From assembly GCF_947169325.1 (NCBI RefSeq), contig NZ_CAMVPN010000004.1:1-64000 (forward strand): 64,000 nt of DNA. The letters run 5' to 3'. Each line of letters opens with the position of its first letter. Position 1 is the first letter of the stretch. Below, piece by piece: positions 52,715-63,800 of the stretch. A program made the translations under genes and the position numbers. The notes under the pieces were generated by a model that made no database searches, was not told the DNA's origin, and saw only the letters and a list, made by a program, of their open reading frames with translations. Origin of the DNA: an uncultured Methanobrevibacter sp. Its GTDB lineage: Archaea; Methanobacteriota; Methanobacteria; Methanobacteriales; Methanobacteriaceae.

Positions 52715-54808
52715 TTATCCTATCTTGTGTGTCCAGGACGGACGTTTTTTAGCAGATGATTTGATAACCATTTTGGAATTGGCAGATCCGCTGTATTTAA
52801 TTTCAACCGGACTTATGACAACCTTGTGAGTGCCAACGGACAATGTATTTGTACCGTATCCGCAAACGCCTTTATATCCCTTGTTGGTTTTGGTCTTTAA
52901 AGTTATGGTTTTGAATGTCTTGCCGGTGTATACCTTCAATTTGACTTTGATGCCGTTTACAGGCTTTTTAGTGGCCTTATTTGTAACGGTGATAGACAAT
53001 GTTGAACCGTCTTTAGCATGTACCGCCTTAACTTTAAATTTCAATGCTGTCGGTTTTATGACACTGATTGAAGATGTCACGGCCTTGAAGGAATATCCTG
53101 TGTGAGCCGCATTGACAATCACCTTGTGGCTGCCTTTGGCCAGGCTTTTGGTTTGATAGGTGGCTTCCCCGTTACTATTTGTTGTTAATGTTACTGTTTT
53201 GAATTTGCTTCCGGTATAAACTTTTAAAGTAACTTTCATTTTAGGAATAGGCAGACCTGTTTCTGTATCAATCAATTTTATTGTCCACAATGTTGCCTTA
53301 TTCAAAGCCACAGTCATTTTGGAAGCTTTGATTGCTGCAGTTGATCTTTGAACGGTTATTGCCAAATCACTTTCCACAGCATTGTGAAGGGAATCCGGAG
53401 TTGTGGTAACTCGTAAAATGTATTCCCCAACATCCAATCCTGAAACCACCAGAGTATTATTTGTGTAATTTATTTTGGCTTCCGGATGGTTCAAGACCCT
53501 GATGTTTTTTTCTTCAAGAATTCCCCCTTCAACTACAACACCGATTGTACCTGATTGGGCGTATTTGAAAACCATACCTGCACTGAATGTAACTGATGAA
53601 TTGATTTTGGTTATCTCAAATATGTTGTTTAATTTAGGTTCATCAGCACTTACTCCATAAACTGATTGTGATTTGGTTTCGTTGAAGTCCAAGACAATAT
53701 AGTTTAATGAAATGGTTGAAGATGATGAAGCCAATATATCCCTTCCGAGCAAAGCATCATTTCCCTTGAATGTGCAACGTGTTACAGTATTGTTTATGCT
53801 TAAACTGAGGGCTCCTCCTAAAGCGTTGGAAGCACGGTTGTTAAAGAACCTACAGTTATCAATTATCAATCCGACACAGGTACTGAATACTGCAGCACCT
53901 CCCTGCACTTCACTTTTTCCGTCCTTATAGGTCACATTATTCAAAACGGTATTTCCTTCAAAATGACAGTTTACAATCTTATTGGTCATGTTGTGAATTG
54001 CAATTGCTCCACCGTAATCAGTACATGTATTGTTTATGAAAGTACAGTTGTTGACGATGCAGTCATCTGCATAGAGCATTAAAGCTCCACCCCATCCTTT
54101 ATTACCTGAAGCCCTGTTGTCCTGGAATACGCAATCCCTGATACGTCCATTGTCACCATACCAGAGGACAGCACCACCATGCTGATATGCATGATTGTTT
54201 TTGAAAACGCAGTTTTCCATAAGACAGTTTTGTCCATATAACAGGATAGCTCCGCCAATACCGTTTTCTTCACTACTTGCAATGTTATCTGTGAATTCAC
54301 AATTTTTTATCTCACCATTATCGCCCTGCCATGTAAGGGCTCCTCCGAATAAGAAAAGACCTCCAACAAATTTAACATTGGTCATTCTCACATTAGGAGC
54401 ATTGACATTGAAAAACGGAGTGTTATATTCCTTATATTCATCGGATAACTTGATAACAGCACCATCATCCCTTCCGATGATGTTAACAGTCTTGTTGATG
54501 TTTACCAGATAGTCACAGATATAGGTTCCATTAAGATAAACCGTATCTCCCTCTTCAGAACCGTCAATGATACTTTGAATGTTCCTATAATCTATGGCTT
54601 TTGCACCGATTTCTTCATCAGCACTATTTTCATCCACTTTCAAGGCTTCGAATGACACATCATCACTTATAGCCTCATCCATAATCTGCATTTCAATATC
54701 GCTTGAATTGTCCACTGCAAGATAATCGGAATTATCTGCAGCGCTTACATGCGACATTGCACAGACGCTTACTAAAATAAGTAAAAGCAATAATATCCTT
54801 CTGTTCAT
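52715..54808 (-). CDS. Adhesin-like protein (beta-helix plus Ig-like repeats)
   Basis: Signal peptide MNRRILLLLLILVSVCAMSHVSA; GGA beta-helix repeats; C-terminus SANSKMVIKSSAKKRPSW shared with the next gene. Confidence 0.9.
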   Translation of the reverse strand: MNRRILLLLLILVSVCAMSHVSAADNSDYLAVDNSSDIEMQIMDEAISDDVSFEALKVDENSADEEIGAKAIDYRNIQSIIDGSEEGDTVYLNGTYICDYLVNINKTVNIIGRDDGAVIKLSDEYKEYNTPFFNVNAPNVRMTNVKFVGGLFLFGGALTWQGDNGEIKNCEFTDNIASSEENGIGGAILLYGQNCLMENCVFKNNHAYQHGGAVLWYGDNGRIRDCVFQDNRASGNKGWGGALMLYADDCIVNNCTFINNTCTDYGGAIAIHNMTNKIVNCHFEGNTVLNNVTYKDGKSEVQGGAAVFSTCVGLIIDNCRFFNNRASNALGGALSLSINNTVTRCTFKGNDALLGRDILASSSSTISLNYIVLDFNETKSQSVYGVSADEPKLNNIFEITKINSSVTFSAGMVFKYAQSGTIGVVVEGGILEEKNIRVLNHPEAKINYTNNTLVVSGLDVGEYILRVTTTPDSLHNAVESDLAITVQRSTAAIKASKMTVALNKATLWTIKLIDTETGLPIPKMKVTLKVYTGSKFKTVTLTTNSNGEATYQTKSLAKGSHKVIVNAAHTGYSFKAVTSSISVIKPTALKFKVKAVHAKDGSTLSITVTNKATKKPVNGIKVKLKVYTGKTFKTITLKTKTNKGYKGVCGYGTNTLSVGTHKVVISPVEIKYSGSANSKMVIKSSAKKRPSWTHKIG

Positions 54809-54852
54809 TTTAATCTCCCTTAAAACATAATATTAATAATCTTTATCGTAAT

Positions 54853-56835
54853 CTATCCTGTTATTTTCTTGCTCCATGCCGGAATTTTTTTGGCTGACTT
54901 TTTAATCACCATTTTTGAGCTGGCAGATCCATCGTATTTGATATCAACCGGCTTTATTACAACCTTGTGAGTGCCGACGGAGAAAATGTTTGCACCATAT
55001 CCGCAAACTCCCTTATATCCGTTGTGGGTTTTGGATTTTAAGGTTACGGTTTTATAGGTCTTGCCTGTATAAATCAATAGTTTGACCTTGACTCCGTTAA
55101 TCTGCTTTTTGGTAGCCTTGTTATAAACTGTGATTGACAATCTTGAACCGTCCTTTTTGGTTGCTGATTTGACCTTAAATGTTACCTGGGTCGGTTTTAT
55201 GACACTGATTGAAGATGTCAATGTATTGAAGTTATATCCTGCATGAGTTGCACTGACAACTACCTTATGATATCCTTTAGCCAAGTTTTTAGTCTGGTAA
55301 CTGGCTACCCCTTTGGAATTTGTCTTTAAGGTCACGGTCTTATATTTGCCGTTGGTATAAACCTTCAATTTGATTGCCATATTGGAAATAGGCTTTTTGC
55401 TATTGGAGTCTATTAGTTTAATAGTCCATAATGTTCCTCTTTTCAGGGCAACAGTCACTTTGGAAGCGGAGATTACCGCAGTTGCTTTTTTGACAATTAT
55501 CGGCAGTTCGCTTTCAACGGAATTGTGTGCCTCGTCAGGAGTGGTTATTACGCGCAATGTATAGTTGCCGACAGCCAATCCTGAAACAACCAGAACGTTA
55601 TCCTCAAAAGAGATTTTGGCTTCCTTATGGTCCACAACAGAAATGTTTTCACGGACAACTGTTCCCCCTTCAACGGTTATGTAAATTGATCCGGAAGTGA
55701 GATATTCGAAAACCATACCTGCGCTGATGAATGTAACGCTTGAATCCTCCTTGACTATTTCAAAGGTATTGTTGAATTCTGTCAGTTCTGCCACATGCAC
55801 AGCATCGCCTTCGGTTTCGTTATATGCAAGTGCAAAGTAATTTGATATCACATTTGAAAATGAAGAGCCGTAAATTGCATTTCCAAGAAGAGCCTTGTTG
55901 TTTGTGAAAGTGGAGTTTCTGATAATGTTGTGTTTGGATACGTAAATTGCCCCACCGAATGCATTAGGAGCTGAATTGTATTCAAAAGTACAGTTTTCTA
56001 CAATGAAATCCTCACAATCGCTGAAGATGGCTCCTCCGCCTTTATTGTCAGACCCATTATCTTTAACAGCATTGCTTCTGAATATGGATCGGATTACCTT
56101 ATTGGCCTTGTTATATGCGACAACTGCCCCTCCAAAATCAGTGCAGTAATTATTGGTGAAGTTACAGTTTTCCACAATACAGTTGCTTGCAAATAATGCA
56201 ATTGCTCCTGCTGAACCCTTATCGACCTTATTGTCCTCAAAATGACAGTTGCTTATTACAGCGCCATCGCCATGAATGCTGATGGCACCTCCAGTACCTT
56301 TGGTTGCCCTGTTATTTATAAATGAGGAGTCTACAGCATGGAAATTCTTTCCTGCAGCCATTATTGCTCCACCAAAACCGTCATTCACTACCAGATTGCC
56401 TTTAAATTCACAGTCAATGACACTACCATTGTCTCCTCCCCAATAGATAGCACCACCATATTGGTTTTGACCGTCAACGAAGTTCAGATTTTTCAAAACC
56501 ACATTGGAAGCAGTTATATTGAAATATCTTATTTTATAAAAGTTAAAATTATCTTTCTTAATTAAAGCACCTTCACCAACACCAACAAGGGTAACTCCTT
56601 TGTCAATGTTGATTGTGTCTTTCAAATTATAAGTTCCGTTAAGTATGATTGTGTCCCCATCATTTGCACTGTTTATGCAGTTCTGCAAATCAGAAGCATC
56701 GCTAGGAGTGTAATTGGAACTGATTACAGGAGACTCTTCAACACTTATGACTTCTCCTGTGAAATCCTGTGAAATTATTTCATCACTGACCGTTTCATCG
56801 CTTGCACTTACATGAGATACAAGTGCTATGGTCAT
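54853..56835 (-). CDS. Adhesin-like protein, paralogue of 52715-54808; start codon uncertain
   Basis: Beta-helix and C-terminal repeats aligned with the neighbouring ALP; the in-frame signal peptide extends upstream of the annotated Met without ATG/GTG/TTG. Confidence 0.85.
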   Translation of the reverse strand: MTIALVSHVSASDETVSDEIISQDFTGEVISVEESPVISSNYTPSDASDLQNCINSANDGDTIILNGTYNLKDTINIDKGVTLVGVGEGALIKKDNFNFYKIRYFNITASNVVLKNLNFVDGQNQYGGAIYWGGDNGSVIDCEFKGNLVVNDGFGGAIMAAGKNFHAVDSSFINNRATKGTGGAISIHGDGAVISNCHFEDNKVDKGSAGAIALFASNCIVENCNFTNNYCTDFGGAVVAYNKANKVIRSIFRSNAVKDNGSDNKGGGAIFSDCEDFIVENCTFEYNSAPNAFGGAIYVSKHNIIRNSTFTNNKALLGNAIYGSSFSNVISNYFALAYNETEGDAVHVAELTEFNNTFEIVKEDSSVTFISAGMVFEYLTSGSIYITVEGGTVVRENISVVDHKEAKISFEDNVLVVSGLAVGNYTLRVITTPDEAHNSVESELPIIVKKATAVISASKVTVALKRGTLWTIKLIDSNSKKPISNMAIKLKVYTNGKYKTVTLKTNSKGVASYQTKNLAKGYHKVVVSATHAGYNFNTLTSSISVIKPTQVTFKVKSATKKDGSRLSITVYNKATKKQINGVKVKLLIYTGKTYKTVTLKSKTHNGYKGVCGYGANIFSVGTHKVVIKPVDIKYDGSASSKMVIKKSAKKIPAWSKKITG

Positions 56836-57068
56836 AATGATTAATAATAAACATATGACGTGTTTTTTAGATATGATAAGTAAAACCCCCTAATCGTATA
56901 AAAAAACATTACAAAATTGTCTTAATATTTAACTTTATATTATTTACAATATTTAAATATATTCAAATAATCCTTATTCAGTCATTATTTTGTCCAAATA
57001 AGTATTTAAAACGAATAAAGAAAAAACTTTAATTAAAAAAATAGAAAAAAATAAAGAAGATGACTTCC

Positions 57069-60000
57069 TTATTTTTTAACGGCTACAGTCTTTTTGACAG
57101 TGTCTTTAGAGTATGTTGCCTGATAGGTTACCTTTTTACCTGCCTTGAGCTTTTTGAGGACTGTTGATTTGATGGTTACCTTTGCAACACCTTTGGCATT
57201 GGTTTTTGCTGTGTATTTTTTGCCGTTGAAGGTGAATGTGATTTTTTTGTTTTTAAGGTATTTGCCTGCGACTTTTCCCAGGGATGCCTGAAGAACTAGG
57301 CTTTTAGCTGACCTTTTGACAGTGGCTGATTTTAAGGTAACCAGATGTTTTACGGTCAGTGTTTTTGTCACATTGACGTTGTATGCCTTTGCGGTTATCT
57401 GATATGAACCTGGAGTCTTGTCTATGACAATGCTTGCAACACCGTTTTTATCGGAAGTTGCGGTTTTATATACCTTGTTGTTGATGAGGAATGTCACTTT
57501 TATGTTTTTGGCAAGCTTATAGTCTCCACCATATACCTTAACGGAATATTTTCCATTGGAAGCATAGACAACATTTCCGTTGCTTGCTGTGATTTTGGAA
57601 ACCTTGATGTTGACTGTAACCTGCATCTCTTTAGTGAAACTGTCATATATTTCATCACCAGAATATTCAAAGACCACATTATAGTTTCCGTTCTTGAATT
57701 GGGACAAATCTATTTGAGCAATTCCGTCCATAAAGCCCAGGACATCAACCTGAACACCATTGACAAATGCTCCTACAGTACCTGTAGCCGTTTTAGGCAA
57801 TTCCAAAACGACAACACCCACATCAGTAGAACCAAGTTTTTCCTCCTTAATAGTAATTTCCTTCGGATCCAAATACATCTCATACTCAAATGGAATATTT
57901 CCACCAGTCTGGTTGAATATTGCATTATCAAAGCTGTTTCCCTCATACTGGAAGGTTACTGTGTGGTTTCTTGCAATAAGACTGCCAGTTTTTAAAACAT
58001 AATCAATCTTATTATTTTTAATCGGCACAACAGAATCCTTTTTACCGTCAACAAGAACTACTATATTACCTTCAGCATCAGCAAAGTCCATGGAAATTGC
58101 AACATCGCCACCGACAGTGACATTTTTAGCAATTTCAACCTTAGGCCTTACAGTGAAAGTTGCCACTTTTGAAGTATCATAATAGTTAACGTCACCTACA
58201 TACTGAACATTGACAGTATAGACTCCTAAAGCCAAATTGGAATAAACCTCTGAAGGAATTCCTTTCTCCAAATCAAAAGTTGAAGTTTTAATGGTTTTGC
58301 CGAAACTAGATAATGTTAATGTCACCTTGCCGGTGGCATCGCTTGGAAGAACCACATTAACGTTCTCATTTTCACCGACGATAATGTCACTGCATGAAAT
58401 ATCAATATCCGGCTCGACAATCAGACGGTCACCCAGATAAACATAATTGTCATTCCTAATGCTTTTCAAAGGAATGCCATAAAGAATATCATCCCTGCTT
58501 TCACCTTTTGCAAGCATGAAATTGTTTGAAACAGCAGTCAGGTTGCTTTCACTTGTCCAGATTGAATTTCCTTGATATGCCTTATTACCTTTAAATGTGG
58601 AATTCTTAACAATGATTTTATCATTCAGGTAAAGAGCACCTCCATTGCAGTTATCAGCAAAATTATCAACGAATGTGGAATTATCAATAGTTAAATCATG
58701 CCAGCTGAAAATTGCTCCACCGCCCCTATCATAAGCGGTATTGCTCTTGAATAGAGTGTTGGATATAGTAAGGTTTTCACCATCTGCAAATATTGCGCCA
58801 CCATTATCCGCAGTACATCCTTCAAAAGTACACTCAACAATATTGCCATTCCTGGAGTTAAACCAAATTGCACCACCATTATTTTCAGCAATACAATTTA
58901 CAAAACTACATTTTTCAATAACACTATTTTCAGAACCAAAATAAATTGCTCCTGCATCACCATAAGCATAACAATTCACAAAACTACAATCCGAAACACG
59001 ATGATTAAAGCCATTATATAATTGAATTGCACCATTTTCTGAAGTAGAATTCACAAAAGTACATCTGGATACAACACCATTATATGCACCAAAAAAACAA
59101 ATTTCGCCAACCCCAACTTTAGAAGAACAATCTATAAAACTGCAGTCATAAATGCTGACATTATTACCTGCACGGATTGCATTATTATCACCTTCAGATA
59201 TACACCTTTTAAAACTACAATTAGAGACAATAACATTATCACCAGCACTAATTGCTCCTCCCTGATTATATGAATAACAATTTACAAAACTACAGTTGGA
59301 AACATAACGAAGATGATTATCCACATCAGATTCAGGCATATCCACATCAGGTTCAGGCCCTATAACAAGAGCAGCAGCATTATCTGCTGAACAATTCTCA
59401 AAGCTACAATCAGATATGGATGTGAAAGCACCCCAAACTGCGCCTCCACCATTGGTATCGGAACCTGTAACAGAACAGTTTATAAAAGTACAATCAGAAA
59501 GTGAACTATAATGAAGACGTCCCCAAATTGCACCTGAAATATTTTGAGAAGAGCATCTCACAAAACTGCAATCCACTATCTGAATGAGGTGCTTTTCATT
59601 ATCATGGTCATCATCATTCCAGATATCAATAGCTCCTCCACCTTCAGTAGAATAACAATCCACAAAGCAGCAATTTGAAGCTATTCCTTTTCCACATAAC
59701 TCAAGAGCACCTCCTGCATGATAAGCAGAACAACCTGTAAAGTTACAGTCAGAAATAGTCCAATCCTCATCAGTTAAACAAACCGCACCACAATAACCCT
59801 CTAATGAGGAACAGTTGGTAAAACTGCAATTGGATACGGAAACAGGACCGTTACCGTTTGAATAAATAGCTCCAAATCCATTAGTAGCGGAACAATTCAC
59901 AAAGCTGCAACCCGCTACAGTACCTTTATCGTACAAACGAAGGGCACCAGTTTCATTAGTAGCAGAACAATTTACAAAATTACAATTGGATATTTTATAA

Positions 60001-60686
60001 TTGTCTACAACCCTGATTGCACCTGCTTCACAGTCAGAATAGCAATTCACAAAACTACAGTTAGAAACAGTAGCGCCATACAGGCTTAAAGCACCGCCAC
60101 CACCATATTCTCCTCCTCGAATTCGAACACAATCAGTGAAACTGCAACCGGATATGGAAATATCACCGGCACTCACAGCACCACCATCACCTCCAGTACA
60201 GTTTTCAAAACTGCAATCAGTGACGGATAATCTTTCACCACCATTAATTGCTCCTCCTGCATCAGAAGCGTAAGCGTTGACAAAGCTAATATTCTTTAAG
60301 GTTACACTATTTGCTCGTACATCAAATATCCTAGCGAGATTGGAACCGTCAATTTCATGTCCCTGTCCATAAACAGTTATCCTTTTGGATATTTCAATTC
60401 CATCTTTAAAGCTGGAATCAGTAGTGTTGTTGTATAGATAATCCTTATCCAGCTGAATTACATCTCCACGTTTACTGTTACTGATAATCTTATTCAAATC
60501 GCTGAAAGATCCGGATGCATTACCATCAGCAATTATATCGGAATTCATATCGATTTGTAAAGCTTCATCACCACCAACTGCCAGTGAATCTGAAGTTACA
60601 TTATCATCGGATGCACTTACAGCACACATCGTTAAAATAATTAATAAAACAACGATTAAAATCTTTGTTATCTTCATGTTTTCCAC
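57069..60686 (-). CDS. Large adhesin-like protein (1205 aa)
   Basis: Signal peptide; long NCSFxNCxA/GGAI beta-helix; Ig-like domains; K-rich C-terminal domain. Confidence 0.92.
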   Translation of the reverse strand: MENMKITKILIVVLLIILTMCAVSASDDNVTSDSLAVGGDEALQIDMNSDIIADGNASGSFSDLNKIISNSKRGDVIQLDKDYLYNNTTDSSFKDGIEISKRITVYGQGHEIDGSNLARIFDVRANSVTLKNISFVNAYASDAGGAINGGERLSVTDCSFENCTGGDGGAVSAGDISISGCSFTDCVRIRGGEYGGGGALSLYGATVSNCSFVNCYSDCEAGAIRVVDNYKISNCNFVNCSATNETGALRLYDKGTVAGCSFVNCSATNGFGAIYSNGNGPVSVSNCSFTNCSSLEGYCGAVCLTDEDWTISDCNFTGCSAYHAGGALELCGKGIASNCCFVDCYSTEGGGAIDIWNDDDHDNEKHLIQIVDCSFVRCSSQNISGAIWGRLHYSSLSDCTFINCSVTGSDTNGGGAVWGAFTSISDCSFENCSADNAAALVIGPEPDVDMPESDVDNHLRYVSNCSFVNCYSYNQGGAISAGDNVIVSNCSFKRCISEGDNNAIRAGNNVSIYDCSFIDCSSKVGVGEICFFGAYNGVVSRCTFVNSTSENGAIQLYNGFNHRVSDCSFVNCYAYGDAGAIYFGSENSVIEKCSFVNCIAENNGGAIWFNSRNGNIVECTFEGCTADNGGAIFADGENLTISNTLFKSNTAYDRGGGAIFSWHDLTIDNSTFVDNFADNCNGGALYLNDKIIVKNSTFKGNKAYQGNSIWTSESNLTAVSNNFMLAKGESRDDILYGIPLKSIRNDNYVYLGDRLIVEPDIDISCSDIIVGENENVNVVLPSDATGKVTLTLSSFGKTIKTSTFDLEKGIPSEVYSNLALGVYTVNVQYVGDVNYYDTSKVATFTVRPKVEIAKNVTVGGDVAISMDFADAEGNIVVLVDGKKDSVVPIKNNKIDYVLKTGSLIARNHTVTFQYEGNSFDNAIFNQTGGNIPFEYEMYLDPKEITIKEEKLGSTDVGVVVLELPKTATGTVGAFVNGVQVDVLGFMDGIAQIDLSQFKNGNYNVVFEYSGDEIYDSFTKEMQVTVNIKVSKITASNGNVVYASNGKYSVKVYGGDYKLAKNIKVTFLINNKVYKTATSDKNGVASIVIDKTPGSYQITAKAYNVNVTKTLTVKHLVTLKSATVKRSAKSLVLQASLGKVAGKYLKNKKITFTFNGKKYTAKTNAKGVAKVTIKSTVLKKLKAGKKVTYQATYSKDTVKKTVAVKK

Positions 60687-60848
60687 CTAATATCAACTAA
60701 ATATAATATTATTTTTAATAATGAAATATAAATATATAGTGGTTTTAATGGAAAATGAATGCATTTTATTCAGAATCAAGCATAAATAATATCATTTCAT
60801 CAAGAATTAAATGAAAAAATAAAAAAAAGAAAGCAAATGACATCGCAT

Positions 60849-63800
60849 TTACTTTTTAACTTTAATACTCTTTTTGACAGTGTCTTTTATGTATGTTGCC
60901 TGATAGGTTACCTTCTTGCCGACCTTGAGCTTTTTGAGGACTGTTGATTTGATGGTTACCTTTGCAACTCCTTTTTTGTTGGTTTTTGCTGTGTACTTCT
61001 TGCCGTTGAACTTGAAGGTAATCTTCTTGTTTTTGAGATATTTCTTGTTGACTTTGCTTAATGTTGCAGTCAATACAAGGCTTTTGGCAGACCTTTTGAC
61101 AGTGACCTTCTTAAGTGTTACAAGGTGTTTTACAGTCAGTGTTTTTGTAACATTGACACCTAAGGCTTTTGCGGTGATTTTGTAGGTTCCTGGGTTTTTG
61201 CCGATGACAATGCTTGCAACACCTTTGCTGTTGGTTTTTGCAGTGCCATAAACCTTGCCTCCGATTACAAATGACACTTTTGTTCCGCTTACAAGATTTC
61301 CCTCTTCATCACGGACAGTGACGGAATACTTTCCTTTTGCAGTGTAGAGAACATTGGTGTTTTTGGCAGTGATTGTTGGAACCTTATGGACCACATCCAT
61401 GTTCAATTCCCTGGTGAAGCCGTCGTAGATGCTGTCACCGGAATATTTGAATGTGAGGTTGTAATTGCCGTCCCTGAAGTTGGACATGTCAATCATTGCG
61501 ATACCGTTTACAATATTAAACACACCTTCCTTGACTCCGTTTACATATAACTCGATTGTACCTGTTGCATTACCGCAATCAACTATAATCCAATCGTCGC
61601 CTGAGGTCATATTAACGGAAGGGTCTTTTGGAAGCAGATGCATATTGTAATTTATCGGCATTGGATAGCCTGTATCCTTGTTTACAGCGTAGAAGATGTT
61701 TCCGTCAAAGCTGTTTCCGAAGTACTGGAAGTTGACTGTGTGGTTTCCTTTAGACATTCCTTCAGTGTCGAATGTGTAGTTGATCTTGCCGTCAGTTATC
61801 TCTAGAAGTTTAGGGGATATTCCTTCAACCAAAACCAGGAGATGGCCTGTGGAATTATCCAAATCGACAAATATCTGTCCTGTTTGGCCGATGACAATGT
61901 CCTGGCTGATGTATATTTCAGGCAATACGTCGAATTCTGTTGCAAATGACCTGACATCATAATCGCTTCCGTCATATACTGCCCTCAGCTCGTATTTGCC
62001 GACGGATACCTGGCTTAAATCTGCACTGGCTTTTCCGTTGACGACAGGTACTGAACATAATTGTGAAGCGGTATTGTCATTGTAGACTATCAAATTGCCT
62101 GTTGCATTTGCCGGAAGTGTGAGGCTGACTATGCGTTTGCCTTCTCCTAAAATTCCGACAACTGCATAATATGAAACGTTTAAAATGTTGCTGTAACTTG
62201 TGGCAGGGTATTTGTCATCCCCTGAATAGCTTACGGTAATGTCATGCTCTCCTATGTCCAAACCGTCGACTTCGAATGCTGCCTGACCGTTACTGACCTG
62301 TGAAGACAATTTCTTATTTTCAGTGACCAGTTGCACTGTTCCCTTTGCATCGCCAGGCAATGTGATTATGATGGTGTAATATTCCCTTAATGGGAAGCCT
62401 TCCTTAATCAGATTATCCTTAAAGAGGTATGTCACATTGAATACGCCTGCCTTTGAAAGGCCGTCATGAGTATCATCACCTGAATAGGTAATGTTGTATG
62501 TGTGCTCTCCGTATTTGTCCACGCCTGTGAAGTAGTCTGTAAGTGTCAGTTCGGCTGAACCGTTCACAAGTTCCATGTTTGCAACTTCAACACCGTCGAT
62601 CGTGAGGCTTACGTTACCTTTGGCGTCACTTCCGAAGTTCATTTTAACAGTATCATCATTGTCCAATACAAGAGGTTCAGGCAAGTTAAGCCAGTGGCCG
62701 TCATCTCCTACAAACAATGATAGATAGTTATTGTAGAATGAAACGCTGCCGTCTTCAAGGGTTGTGTTGTATGAAACGTAGATTGTGTGGTTTCCATAGG
62801 CTAAAATGCCCAAATCAACTGTATTGCTGCCTTTTTTCAATGTGTATTTAACCTTTTCACCATTGTCAATCTGGATGAATACATCGCCGTCTTTTGGAAC
62901 GTCAATTTCAACGATTGCATTTTCATTTTCCTTGACTGCGGAGTCTATGCTGACTTCAACGTCCCCGCTTTGAGCCAAGGTTTCGAATGATGTTTCAGAT
63001 GAGTTTAAAACTGTTCCAAACTCGCTGTCACAAACCCGTAGTTCTGCTGTGTGATTTCCAACAGCCCATTGAGGAGATGAATAGAATGTTATCAAACCTT
63101 TTTCGAAGATTTTGTGTGAATAGAGGACTCCATCAATGTAGAGTTCGCCGTAAGCGGAAATAGGTTCGAATACACGAGCGCTTGCAAACGGCAATTCCAT
63201 GGTGTATCTTGATGTGTCATTGATGCTTATGAGAATTTCCTCTGAAAACTTGACATCTATGGAACTGTTTACAACATCAAGAATATCATTTCCGTCTGCT
63301 GTGAATTTAACGTCAATGTCATATGCTCCGTTTGTTTCATAGAATCCCAAATCTGACAGTGCAAGATTCAAGTCTCCGTTTTCAGTGCTTGCCTTAATGT
63401 CTGCCACATTAAATCTGTAAACAGCCTGACTGTCAAAGTCTGTTGTTACGTTCATGTTTGATATTGTGGATCCGTGATTGTTTTTGAATTTGATGGTGAC
63501 AATGATTTGACCGTCGTTAAGTGCATCCGGAATGTCCATGTTTATGAAATCGCCATAGTAATCATCCACATCACTGTTTACTGTAGGTGCGAAATCATCG
63601 GACTCGACATCCTTCCACAGCACGTCAAGTGTGGTTTCACCGTCCCTTTCATTACCGTTTGAATATTTTACAGTGATGTTGTCTCCGAAGTCCTTGTTTT
63701 CAAAGTCGGAATAGCTTAAGTAGTAGCGTCCGTTGTCATAATTTAATTCTCTGATGCTTTTTGACAGTATTTGAGTTCCTTTTGAGTTGAAAACAGTGAT

